A DNA stretch of 64,000 nucleotides from JAXHMM01 sp964528445 (GTDB lineage: Bacteria; Bacteroidota; Rhodothermia; Balneolales; Balneolaceae). The notes beneath the pieces are model-generated. The model did not search any database. It was not told where the DNA came from and saw only the letters and a program-made list of their open reading frames with translations. Made by a program: the position numbers and the translations under genes. The stretch lies in assembly GCA_964528445.1 (NCBI GenBank), contig CAZGSL010000007.1:12639-76638 (forward strand), given 5' to 3'. Shown one piece after another: positions 9,509 to 18,006 of this stretch (its first letter is position 1; each line of letters begins with the position of its first letter).

Positions 9509-10777
9509 ATGTTACGAAAGATCCTGTTTACGGCAATGGTATTTTCTATACTGGCCTGCTCAGCCATGGGACAGCAGAAAATATTTATTCCCATGGATGC
9601 CACGCAGACCAATCATCTCAAAGCCTACGGGGTGGTTTTCAACAGCGTTAAGGCGGGAAACAACGCTCAGTGGCTGCTCAATTATCAAGGGGGCAGTTTT
9701 ATGCTGCCTTTCAGCGAAGAGCTGATGCGCGAGTGCAGGCTGAAAAATATAAGGGTGCGCACTATAGACGCCTCGGAGAGCTCATCCATTATTTCTGAAG
9801 TTGAACAGCAGGATCAGAACACCTCGGTGGTCCAGCTGGAGAAGGCCCCGAAAATTGCCGTCTACACTCCGGAGCAGGCCTTGCCGTGGGACGACGCGGT
9901 TACCCTCGCGCTGACCTACGCGGAGGTGGAGTACGACCAGATATGGGATCCCGAGGTGCTCAACGGGGACCTTTCCCAATACGATTGGATCCATCTCCAC
10001 CATGAGGATTTTACGGGACAGTTCGGCAAGTTCTGGGCCAGTTCCCGGAACCAGCCATGGTATGTGCAGCAGGTAAACCAAATGGAGAAGATGGCTGCGC
10101 AGCTGGGATATTCCAAGGTGAGCGAGGAGAAAAAGGCAGTTGCGCAACGCCTAAAGGAATACGTCGGAAACGGGGGATTCCTTTTCTCTATGTGCTCGGG
10201 CACGGATACCTTTGACATCGCCCTGGCAGCGGAGGGTGTGGACATCGCCCCTTCACAGTTCGACGGAGATCCGGCCGATCCCAACGCGCAGCAGAAACTG
10301 GACTTCTCAAATGCCCTGGCATTTGAAGATTTCAACCTGATTATTGATCCTGCGGAATACGAGCATGCCGACATTGACGTCTCCGTGCAGCCGGAGGAGG
10401 TAGACCGGGCCTTGGATTTCTTCACGCTGTTTGAATTTTCGGCAAAATGGGATCCTGTCCCCACGATGCTGACCCAGAATCACGTCAGCAGCATACGCGG
10501 CTTCTACGGCCAGACCACGGCTTTCCAGAAAGACAAGGTAAAGGAGTCGGTCGTGATACTGGGCGAAAGTCCCGGCCGGAACATGGTGAAATATATCCAC
10601 GGTAACTATGGTAACGGCACGTTCACTTTCTATGCGGGACACGATCCCGAAGATTATCGCCACTTTGTCAACGATCCGCCCACCGATCTGAGTCTCCATC
10701 CCAGCAGCCCGGGTTACCGGTTAATTCTCAACAACATCCTCTTCCCTGCCGCCAAGAAAAAAGAGAGAAAAACGTGA
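9509..10777 (+). CDS. Secreted glutamine-amidotransferase-fold protein (family often labelled 'asparagine synthetase B')
   Basis: 422 residues with a signal sequence; LAC at 15-17 could be a lipobox, otherwise cleavage after AMG. The start of the mature part (KIFIPMDATQTNHLKAYG, WLLNYQGGSF) is the hallmark of a Bacteroidota family that databases tend to name asparagine synthetase B, yet no N-terminal nucleophile amidotransferase or AMP-binding synthetase domain is visible. Residues about 114-290 resemble a class-I GATase/ThuA-like fold: WIHLHHEDFTG (160-170), then GGFLFSMCSGTDTFDIALA (222-240) with Cys229 at the position of a nucleophile elbow. A tail of lysines and arginines ends the protein. 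Function unknown; linked to the TPR protein by one-base spacing. Confidence 0.65.
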   Translation: MLRKILFTAMVFSILACSAMGQQKIFIPMDATQTNHLKAYGVVFNSVKAGNNAQWLLNYQGGSFMLPFSEELMRECRLKNIRVRTIDASESSSIISEVEQQDQNTSVVQLEKAPKIAVYTPEQALPWDDAVTLALTYAEVEYDQIWDPEVLNGDLSQYDWIHLHHEDFTGQFGKFWASSRNQPWYVQQVNQMEKMAAQLGYSKVSEEKKAVAQRLKEYVGNGGFLFSMCSGTDTFDIALAAEGVDIAPSQFDGDPADPNAQQKLDFSNALAFEDFNLIIDPAEYEHADIDVSVQPEEVDRALDFFTLFEFSAKWDPVPTMLTQNHVSSIRGFYGQTTAFQKDKVKESVVILGESPGRNMVKYIHGNYGNGTFTFYAGHDPEDYRHFVNDPPTDLSLHPSSPGYRLILNNILFPAAKKKERKT

Positions 10778-10868
10778 AAATATACCATATTTCCTGTTCC
10801 CCAGATATCTCCCTGAACCCGAACCTGCGAAGCAGATAACCAGCATATACAGCAGTCTAGACTTGACT

Positions 10869-11642
10869 ATGGTAGCCACAGATCGATTTGAAGACCTCGT
10901 TGATATCATAAAAACGCTCCGCAGGGAGTGTCCCTGGGATCGCAGGCAGACCCACGACAGTATAAAAGACAACCTGATCGAAGAGGCATATGAAACGGTG
11001 GAGGCCATTGACCAGGGTGATTTCGACGCGTTTAAAAAAGAACTGGGAGACCTGCTTCTTCACGTGGTGTTTCACAGTAACATGGCTTCCGAAACCGATG
11101 ACTTTGACATTGGTGACGTCATCAGATCCCTTCAGGAAAAACTTATCAGACGTCACCCGCATGTTTACGGCGAGGAAACCGTCCAGAATGAGGAGGAGGT
11201 GGCCAGAAATTGGGAAAACATAAAACTGGAAGAGGGAAAAACCTCCATACTGGAGGGAATACCGGTCTCCCTTCCCGGCCTCATTCGTGCACAGAGGATG
11301 CAGGAGAAAGTTTCAAATATCGGATTTGACTGGCCGGAATCCGATCCGGCCTGGGAGAAGGTACATGAGGAACTGCAGGAATTAAAAGCATGTATGGCGT
11401 CCGGCGACAAGCAAGAGGCAAGTTCGGAGTTCGGAGATTTGCTCTTCTCGCTGGTAAATACGGCCCGCCACGCCGGACTGGAGGCGGAAGACTGCATCAG
11501 GCGCAGCAACCGGAAATTCGAGCGCCGGTTTCGACATCTGGAAAAACGTCTGGCTCAAGATGGCAAAGAAATCGGCGAGATGTCGCTTTCCGAACTGGAC
11601 GGGTACTGGGAGGAGGCGAAAGAGGCCACGACCGCCGATTGA
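10869..11642 (+). CDS. mazG: Nucleoside triphosphate pyrophosphohydrolase MazG
   Basis: 257 residues, the length of two-domain MazG. Cytosolic house-cleaning enzyme converting NTPs/dNTPs to monophosphates and PPi, with a role in lowering ppGpp in E. coli. The first MazG domain has the Mg-binding set Glu38, Glu39, Glu42, Glu58 and Asp61 (EEAYE ... ELGD), preceded by LRRECPWDR, a strong family signature; the second EFGD repeat is near residue 142. ATG at 10869 is preferred over TTG at 10863 because it starts the conserved region; no clear ribosome site. A 91-nt gap separates it from the upstream gene. Confidence 0.93.
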   Translation: MVATDRFEDLVDIIKTLRRECPWDRRQTHDSIKDNLIEEAYETVEAIDQGDFDAFKKELGDLLLHVVFHSNMASETDDFDIGDVIRSLQEKLIRRHPHVYGEETVQNEEEVARNWENIKLEEGKTSILEGIPVSLPGLIRAQRMQEKVSNIGFDWPESDPAWEKVHEELQELKACMASGDKQEASSEFGDLLFSLVNTARHAGLEAEDCIRRSNRKFERRFRHLEKRLAQDGKEIGEMSLSELDGYWEEAKEATTAD

Positions 11643-11809
11643 TCATTCGGCATCTGCTCACCGGACAAACGCTGTCCGCCGCGCTGGCGTTATAATACGT
11701 AGGCAAGTCTCGCCTGCTGAAACAGTGCAATACCTGAATTTTAACGCAACCGATGTTATATTTAACCGGGTTTTATCCATATAAAACAAATTAAAAATCG
11801 GAGCACAGA

Positions 11810-12976
11810 ATGGCTGAAAGTTTAACGAACGACGTTGATTTAAGTCAGTATCCTCACATCAACAAGGGGCTCGAAGGGATTGTCGCCTTCTCGACAACCA
11901 AGAGCTTTATAGACGGCCAGAAGGGGGAGCTTATTTATGCAGGTTACAATATTGACACCCTGGCTGAAAAGGCCACTTTCGAGGAGGTCTGTTTTCTGCT
12001 CTGGCATGACCGGCTTCCTGAAGAGGACGAGCTGGATAAACTGATTGCACAGCTTCAGTCCGAGCGCTCCCTGCCGGAGCCCGTTATAAGTTATTTAAAG
12101 AACACCTCCAGGACGGCAGAACCGATGTCGGTCCTGCGAACGGCCGTCTCCATGTTGTCCGATTTTCATGACGTGGACGAGGAGAGTACGGACAAGGAAT
12201 TCCGCATTAACAAGGCTATTTCGATAACCGCCAAAATTCCCACCATAATCGCGGCCTTCGACAGGGTGAGGAACGGAAATGAGATTATTGAACCGCTGCC
12301 GGACCAGAGTACCGCCTATAATTTTCTCTACATGCTGAACGGGGAACGTCCCGGCAGCCAATCCGAACGCTCGATGGACCTCTGCCTGATTCTGCACGCC
12401 GAACACGGTATGAATGCGTCTACCTTTACATGCAGGGCCATATGCTCGACCGAGTCAGATATGTACTCTGCAGTGACCGGTGCCATTGGGGCCCTTAAGG
12501 GACCGCTGCACGGCGGAGCCAATCAGCAGGTGATGAACATGCTTCTGGAAATCCAGGAGAAGGAGGAAGACCCGGTAGATTTCGTCCACCAGCGGCTCTC
12601 AAGGAAGGAAAAAATCATGGGCTTCGGCCACAGGGTTTACAAAACGTTCGATCCGAGGGCCCGCCATCTGCGCAGGATGTCCAAAAAACTCTCCGATGAG
12701 ACTGGCCACCAGGAGTTGTACGAATGGTCGGAAGCCATCCTGAAGACCATGAAGGAGGAAAAAAACATTGATCCCAATGTTGATTTCTTCTCCGCCACAG
12801 TCTATTACTCCATGGGTATCAGCCCGGACCTCTATACCTGTATTTTCGCCATGAGCAGGGTCTCGGGATGGACGGGACACTACATCGAGCAGGCAGAGAA
12901 TAACCGCCTGATAAGGCCGAGAGCCCTCTACACCGGCCAGAAAAACCTGGACTGGACGCCGGCGGAGGAGCGGTAA
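11810..12976 (+). CDS. gltA: Citrate synthase
   Basis: 388-residue short (type I-like, archaeal/Gram-positive style) citrate synthase condensing acetyl-CoA and oxaloacetate, entry to the TCA cycle. Catalytic triad His234 (GPLHGGANQ), His274 (GFGHRVYK) and Asp325 (NVDFFSATVYY) is intact; HAEHGMNAST (196-205) and RPRALYTG near the C-terminus bind substrate. The N-terminal NADH-regulated extension of the long E. coli-type enzyme is absent. A 167-bp AT-rich gap upstream with several TA-rich blocks probably carries its own promoter. The GH3-family gene begins 10 nt after its stop. Confidence 0.95.
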   Translation: MAESLTNDVDLSQYPHINKGLEGIVAFSTTKSFIDGQKGELIYAGYNIDTLAEKATFEEVCFLLWHDRLPEEDELDKLIAQLQSERSLPEPVISYLKNTSRTAEPMSVLRTAVSMLSDFHDVDEESTDKEFRINKAISITAKIPTIIAAFDRVRNGNEIIEPLPDQSTAYNFLYMLNGERPGSQSERSMDLCLILHAEHGMNASTFTCRAICSTESDMYSAVTGAIGALKGPLHGGANQQVMNMLLEIQEKEEDPVDFVHQRLSRKEKIMGFGHRVYKTFDPRARHLRRMSKKLSDETGHQELYEWSEAILKTMKEEKNIDPNVDFFSATVYYSMGISPDLYTCIFAMSRVSGWTGHYIEQAENNRLIRPRALYTGQKNLDWTPAEER

Positions 12977-12986
12977 CGGCCCGACG

Positions 12987-14420
12987 GTGGTGAAGGCGAA
13001 GATAGCACAAAGGCGGGTCCTGCATTACCTGCTTGATTCTGCCGCCCGGACGGAATGGGGAGAACGCCACGACTTCTCTTCCATCGGCAACTATCGGGAT
13101 TTTTCAGAGGCCGTTCCCGTCACCACACGGGAAGACCTGAAAAAAATGTCCGCCAGTCTTAAAAACGGTGCACAAAATGTCTCTTGGCCGGGGGAGGTCT
13201 CCCGCTTTGCGGTCTCCGCAGGCACCACCGGCAGCGGCAAACACCTCCCTGTAACCGACGACCGGCTGCGGAGCGACCGGAGATTCATGCGAAAACTCGC
13301 GCTTTCCTATCTTCGCCAGCGGCCCGCTTTCTGGCGCGTTGCCAGTTCACACCTGAGTCTGCCGGGCGATCTGGAAGTTTCGAATGGCCTGCAGATCGGG
13401 GAAATAAGTGCCTTCACAGCCGTTAACACCCCGTCCTTGCTGCGTTGGCTTCAGATTCTCTCTCCGCGGGAGGCGGTACGTCTCTCCTTTCGCGAAAAGA
13501 TGCGGCGCATTTATGAAGCATCGAGCGTTCTCTCCCCCCGTGTGATCGTATCGGCCCCCAGCTGGCTGTTGACCCTTTTCGAACGAATACTCGATAAGAC
13601 CGGCGCAAAGACGATAAGCGAACTCTGGCCCCGCTTGCGCCTGCTGGTTTGCGGGGGGGTAAAGCTCTCCAGTTACCAATCCCGCCTGGAGGATCTTTTG
13701 GGTGCGCCGGCGCCTGATTTTGTTGAAACCTACGGTGCATCCGAAGGGTATTTTGCATTCAGCGATGACCTGGCGCGCCAGGATCTGCGTCTGGTCGTCG
13801 ACAACGGTATATTTTACGAGTTCATACCAGATCCCCTTCCGGACCCCGACGCCACCGCCATTCAGCAGGCACTGCCGATATGGAAGACAGAAACTGGCGT
13901 GCCGTACGGACTGGTAGTTTCGACGAACAGTGGACTCTGGCGGTGCCCGGTAAACGATATCGTGGAGTTCACCTCCGCGAATCCCCCCCGTTTGATGGTC
14001 AAGGGAAGGGTGAGCGAAATGCTGGACGACTACGGGGAGGGACTCTATCTTTATGAGGCGGAAGAGGTGCTGAATGAGATCAGCAGGGAGATGGCGTTAA
14101 CGCCGGGCGTCTTCGCTGTTTACGCCCACCTGCCGGAAAGCGCGCAGGCACCGTCGCACCGCTGGTTCATACAGATGGAGAATCCGCTTCACAGGGGTAC
14201 CCTGGAGCGGCTTGCAAAGCGGCTGGATGAAGAATTACGGAGGCGCAACCGCCACTACGCCATTCGACGGGAGAGCGGAGCATTGGATCCTCCCAGGATA
14301 TGCACGATTCGCCAGTCCGATATCAACCGGTGGCTCGAGTGGGCAGGAAAGGAGAAAGCCCAGGGGAAACTGCCCCGGGTACTGGACGGGCGGGATGCCC
14401 AGGTGCTGGAGCCCTCCTAG
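12987..14420 (+). CDS. GH3-family acyl-adenylating enzyme
   Basis: 477 residues of the GH3 (auxin-responsive promoter) family, members of the adenylate-forming superfamily that activate carboxylic acids with ATP and, in plants, join them to amino acids. The AMP-binding P-loop SAGTTGSGKHLPVT is at 77-90; the second motif ETYGASEGYFAF lies near 250, and the loop KGRVSEML near 333. The GTG start, 10 nt after gltA, gives a slightly short N-terminus for the family. Acceptor and substrate in Bacteroidota are unknown. Its stop interlocks with that of leuS (TAG on each strand sharing bases 14417-14420), so there is no room for a terminator between the two. Confidence 0.8.
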   Translation: MVKAKIAQRRVLHYLLDSAARTEWGERHDFSSIGNYRDFSEAVPVTTREDLKKMSASLKNGAQNVSWPGEVSRFAVSAGTTGSGKHLPVTDDRLRSDRRFMRKLALSYLRQRPAFWRVASSHLSLPGDLEVSNGLQIGEISAFTAVNTPSLLRWLQILSPREAVRLSFREKMRRIYEASSVLSPRVIVSAPSWLLTLFERILDKTGAKTISELWPRLRLLVCGGVKLSSYQSRLEDLLGAPAPDFVETYGASEGYFAFSDDLARQDLRLVVDNGIFYEFIPDPLPDPDATAIQQALPIWKTETGVPYGLVVSTNSGLWRCPVNDIVEFTSANPPRLMVKGRVSEMLDDYGEGLYLYEAEEVLNEISREMALTPGVFAVYAHLPESAQAPSHRWFIQMENPLHRGTLERLAKRLDEELRRRNRHYAIRRESGALDPPRICTIRQSDINRWLEWAGKEKAQGKLPRVLDGRDAQVLEPS

Positions 14421-16843
14421 TTTTTCACCACAAAATTGACGATCCGGCCCGGTACGAATATCTCTTTGACGACCTCTCCCCCCTCCAGGTAGCGCTGTAC
14501 GTTTTCCTGGGAACGGGCCTGCTCCAGCACGTACTCCTTCTCTTCGGATCGTTCCGCCGGCACTTCGATATCCGCTCTCACTTTCCCGTTTACCTGTACC
14601 GGGTAGAGCTGCCGCTCCGCCTCCATGTACTCCTCGTTGTATTCGGGCCAGGGTTCGTAGGCTATGGTATCCTCATGGCCGAGGCGGTTCCAGAGTTCTT
14701 CGGCCAGATGCGGAGCAAAGGGGGAAAGAAGCTTGAGAAAAGGCTGAAAGACAGCGCGGGGACATCCCTCCCATTTGTTGGCCTCGTTGATGAAAATCAT
14801 CATGGCCGAGATGGCGGTGTTGAACGAGAGCTCTTCGATATCTTCCGTAACTTTCTTAATGCACTCGTGAAGTGCCTTGAGCTGCTCCCGGCCCGGCTCC
14901 TCATCGGTAAGGGAGACCACTTCGTCTCCCTCCTCCTCCACCAGCCGCCAGACCCTGTTCAAAAATCGATAGACGCCCTCCACGTCCCGGGTGTTCCAGG
15001 GTTTTACCTGTTCCAGCGGGCCCATAAACATTTCGTACATGCGGAAGGCGTCGGCCCCGTATTCTTCGATGACATCGTCCGGATTGATGACGTTGCCCCG
15101 TGATTTGGACATTCGCTGCCCATCAGGCCCCAGAATCATCCCTTGGTTGACCAGTTTACGGAATGGCTCCCGTGTAGAGACCACACCGCAGTCGTAGAGC
15201 ACCTTATGCCAGAAACGGGCATAGAGCAGATGCAGTACGGCATGTTCCGCGCCTCCTACATAGAGATCCACCGGCATCCAGTAGGACTCCTCCCCGGGGT
15301 CTACCGGACCTTCGTCAAATTCCGGGCTGATGTAACGCAGATAATACCAGCAGGAACCCGCCCACTGGGGCATGGTGTTGGTCTCCCTTAAGGCCGGTTC
15401 TCCGGTCTCGGGATCCGTGGTATGTACCCACTCGGTGGCCTTGGCAAGAGGGGGCTCACCCGTGCCCGTGGGCTTGAAGTCCTCCATCTCGGGAAGTTCC
15501 ACAGGCAACTCCTCTTCGGGTACAGGACGAGTCTCCCCATCTACGTGCAAAATGGGAAAGGGTTCTCCCCAGTAGCGCTGCCGCGAAAAGAGCCAGTCGC
15601 GCAGTTTGTAGTTTACGCTCTCCTTTCCGTATCCCTCCTCTTCCAGCCAATCCACGATCTTCTCCCTGGCCTCCTCTACACTGAGGCCGTTCAGGAATCC
15701 GCTGTTGATAGCGGGGCCCTCACCGGTATAGGCCTCCCCTTCAAAATCCTCGGGCGGCTGCACGGTGCGGCGAATGGGCAAATCGAACTTTTCCGCAAAT
15801 TCCCAGTCACGCTGATCCTGGCCCGGAACCGCCATGATGGCCCCGGTACCGTAGTGTGCCAGGACGTAGTCTGCAATCCAGACCGGGATTTTCTCATCCG
15901 TCGCCGGGTTGACCGCATACGCCCCGGTAAAGACGCCTGTCTTCTCCTTTTCAAGCTCCTGTCGTTCCAGTTCGGACTTGCGGGCGGCCTGCCGGCGGTA
16001 CTCCTCCACTTCCTCTCTCTGGTCCCCGGTAGTGATTTTTTCCACCAGGTGATGTTCCGGGGCCAAAATCATGTAGGTGGCCCCGAACAGTGTGTCGGGG
16101 CGGGTGGTAAACACCCTGATCCGATCCTCGTGTTCGTCCAGGGGAAATTCGATTTCGGCACCCCTGGAGCGTCCTATCCAGTTACGCTGCATCTCCTTCA
16201 AAGACTCCGGCCATTCAAGATCATCCAGCCCTTCCAGCAGCCGGTCGGCATATTCGGTTATCTTCAGCATCCACTGCCGCATCGGCTTGCGTACTACGGG
16301 ATAGCCTCCCACTTCGCTCTTGCCGTCAATGACCTCCTCGTTGGCAAGCACCGTACCCAGCTCCGGGCACCAGTTTACCGGCACGTCATCCTGGTAGGCC
16401 AGCCCTTTTTCGTAAAGTTTCAGGAAAATCCACTGGGTCCACTTGTAATAGTCGGGATCGGTGGTGTTGATCTCGCGGTCCCAGTCGTAGCTGAAACCCA
16501 GCCTCTGCAGCTGTTCGCGGAAACGATCGGTATTCTTTTTGGTGGTCTCTCTGGGGTGTGTTCCCGTTTTCACCGCATACTGTTCGGCCGGCAATCCGAA
16601 GGCGTCCCAGCCGATGGGATGAAGTACGTTATATCCCTGCATTCGCTTGTAGCGGGCCATGATGTCCGTAGCGGTGTAGCCCTCGGGATGTCCCACATGA
16701 AGCCCTGAACCACTCGGATAGGGAAACATGTCCAGCACATAATATTTCGGCTTATCATGGTCCTCGGCGGTCCTGAACGTTTTGTTTTCAAGCCAGTAAC
16801 GCTGCCATTTGGGTTCTATACTGTCGGGATCGTAGGAGCTCAT
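14417..16843 (-). CDS. leuS: Leucine--tRNA ligase
   Basis: 808 residues from the ATG at 16843 (a TTG nine codons upstream would add little). Class Ia aminoacyl-tRNA synthetase charging tRNA-Leu. HIGH box appears as HVGH (49-52, inside PYPSGSGLHVGHPEG) and KMSKS as RMSKS (577-581, GQRMSKSRGNV). A CP1 editing region lies between, with TTRPDTLFGATYM (T-rich editing site). C-terminal anticodon-binding helices and the LeuRS tail (VNGKVRADIEVPA) are present. The Arg in place of the first Lys of KMSKS is common in bacterial LeuRS. Preceded by an 86-nt spacer rich in CT repeats after the LuxC-like gene. Confidence 0.97.
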   Translation of the reverse strand: MSSYDPDSIEPKWQRYWLENKTFRTAEDHDKPKYYVLDMFPYPSGSGLHVGHPEGYTATDIMARYKRMQGYNVLHPIGWDAFGLPAEQYAVKTGTHPRETTKKNTDRFREQLQRLGFSYDWDREINTTDPDYYKWTQWIFLKLYEKGLAYQDDVPVNWCPELGTVLANEEVIDGKSEVGGYPVVRKPMRQWMLKITEYADRLLEGLDDLEWPESLKEMQRNWIGRSRGAEIEFPLDEHEDRIRVFTTRPDTLFGATYMILAPEHHLVEKITTGDQREEVEEYRRQAARKSELERQELEKEKTGVFTGAYAVNPATDEKIPVWIADYVLAHYGTGAIMAVPGQDQRDWEFAEKFDLPIRRTVQPPEDFEGEAYTGEGPAINSGFLNGLSVEEAREKIVDWLEEEGYGKESVNYKLRDWLFSRQRYWGEPFPILHVDGETRPVPEEELPVELPEMEDFKPTGTGEPPLAKATEWVHTTDPETGEPALRETNTMPQWAGSCWYYLRYISPEFDEGPVDPGEESYWMPVDLYVGGAEHAVLHLLYARFWHKVLYDCGVVSTREPFRKLVNQGMILGPDGQRMSKSRGNVINPDDVIEEYGADAFRMYEMFMGPLEQVKPWNTRDVEGVYRFLNRVWRLVEEEGDEVVSLTDEEPGREQLKALHECIKKVTEDIEELSFNTAISAMMIFINEANKWEGCPRAVFQPFLKLLSPFAPHLAEELWNRLGHEDTIAYEPWPEYNEEYMEAERQLYPVQVNGKVRADIEVPAERSEEKEYVLEQARSQENVQRYLEGGEVVKEIFVPGRIVNFVVKN

Positions 16844-16929
16844 CGGCTGTTCTTCGAAGTCGGATTGCAAATTCTTTATTCAGTCGTCGAAGATAAGGAA
16901 AAATAGAGAGAGTAGAGAGAGCCGGGGGA

Positions 16930-18006
16930 CTACCTTCGCCCTTTCGCGAGCCACTTTAGTGTATCTATGCCGTCGGGCCTCCAGTGGATCGGCGGGCGTT
17001 GCGCATCGGTCAGGAGTTCGGTACGCTCCCCGTAACCGGGTATTTCAAGTTCGGGATGGGGAATATAGATACTCTGCAGTTTTTCCCCGAAGCGTCCGGC
17101 CAGTTCCGAAACATCGCTTGGATCGCCCTCTATCCAGTAGCAGATAAAATCCTGGTCCAGCTCCAATCCCCCCTCCTGCAACAGAAAATGATCCAGCCAT
17201 GCCTGAGGGCGTTGAACGGCCTTGTTATAGGCCCAACGGTACCGTAAAGCAGGCTCAGGCTGGGCAAACTGGGGATTCTCAAGCCAGAACGATTCGATGT
17301 AATCGGTCAGTTCGCATTTGATCTCGTTGAGTGAAAAGGGAGAAACCACCACCGCAACCGACCGGCACCCTTTACCTCCGTAGCGCAGAATAGCTTCCGT
17401 AAGGTCTTCCATGGTCCGCCTATCCCTGCGATCTACGTATGCCATGGAGAAGTGGGCGGTCCGGATCAGGAACCGGGTATTATCATCGGCCAGCTCCAGT
17501 CTGTCGATGGCCCGCCGCACAGGAGGTACCGATTTTTCGGAACCGGAAAAAAGCACGGCATCATGCCGCATTCCCTCAAAATCGTCGAGCCGGTGAGTCC
17601 ACTGGACATCCCGGTCGCTCCACCCGTCCCTCTTCTTGACTTCGTTCAAAAACGTCGGCAGCAGGTAGGGATCCTTCCGGGATATTTTTCCACTGTACCG
17701 ACTCCCGTGTAACAGCACCGCAAGGGCGTCCTGGAATCCTACAAGGGGCAGGTTACCCGGATGCAGGCAGAGCACTGGCCTGCCCTCCTTTTCATCCTCG
17801 GCCAGGCCGGTACGATCCGCCCAATCCCTCAACGCTGTTTCATTGCAGGTCCTGCGCAGTATACGAAGGGCGAAACGGACATCCTGTGCCCCGAAATACC
17901 CCTCCTCCACCGTCCGGTTGGCGGCATCGTTCAACCATTCGTTCTCTGATGAGAGCCAGCTATCCAGGGCATCTACAAGCTCATTTATGCGTTTATCCAA
18001 TTCCAT
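16930..18006 (-). CDS. LuxC-like acyl-CoA/acyl-protein reductase
   Basis: 358 residues related to LuxC, the NADPH-dependent reductase that turns activated fatty acyl groups into aldehydes. The acyl-accepting nucleophile is Cys214 in YGGKGCRSVAVV; the N-terminal nucleotide-binding segment reads LCLHPGNLPLVGFQD (79-93). Somewhat shorter than Vibrio LuxC (~480 residues), as is usual for the Bacteroidota branch. It overlaps the stop of the LuxE-like gene by one base (TAATG arrangement), so the two are translationally coupled. No luciferase genes (luxA/luxB) are in the window, so the aldehyde is presumably for lipid or pigment metabolism; that is inference. Confidence 0.78.
   Translation of the reverse strand: MELDKRINELVDALDSWLSSENEWLNDAANRTVEEGYFGAQDVRFALRILRRTCNETALRDWADRTGLAEDEKEGRPVLCLHPGNLPLVGFQDALAVLLHGSRYSGKISRKDPYLLPTFLNEVKKRDGWSDRDVQWTHRLDDFEGMRHDAVLFSGSEKSVPPVRRAIDRLELADDNTRFLIRTAHFSMAYVDRRDRRTMEDLTEAILRYGGKGCRSVAVVVSPFSLNEIKCELTDYIESFWLENPQFAQPEPALRYRWAYNKAVQRPQAWLDHFLLQEGGLELDQDFICYWIEGDPSDVSELAGRFGEKLQSIYIPHPELEIPGYGERTELLTDAQRPPIHWRPDGIDTLKWLAKGRR

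Noticed and set aside
9509..10777. True asparagine synthetase
   Set aside because: No N-terminal Cys nucleophile amidotransferase domain or PP-loop motif (SGGLDS) is present; the protein is exported.
15422..16708. Plus-strand open frame of over 400 codons opposite leuS
   Set aside because: LeuRS motifs on the minus strand are complete; the antisense product shows no domain.
16871..16929. CT-rich repeat in the luxC-leuS spacer as a microsatellite or regulatory element
   Set aside because: Short imperfect tract (about 20 nt) without clear structure; too weak to call.
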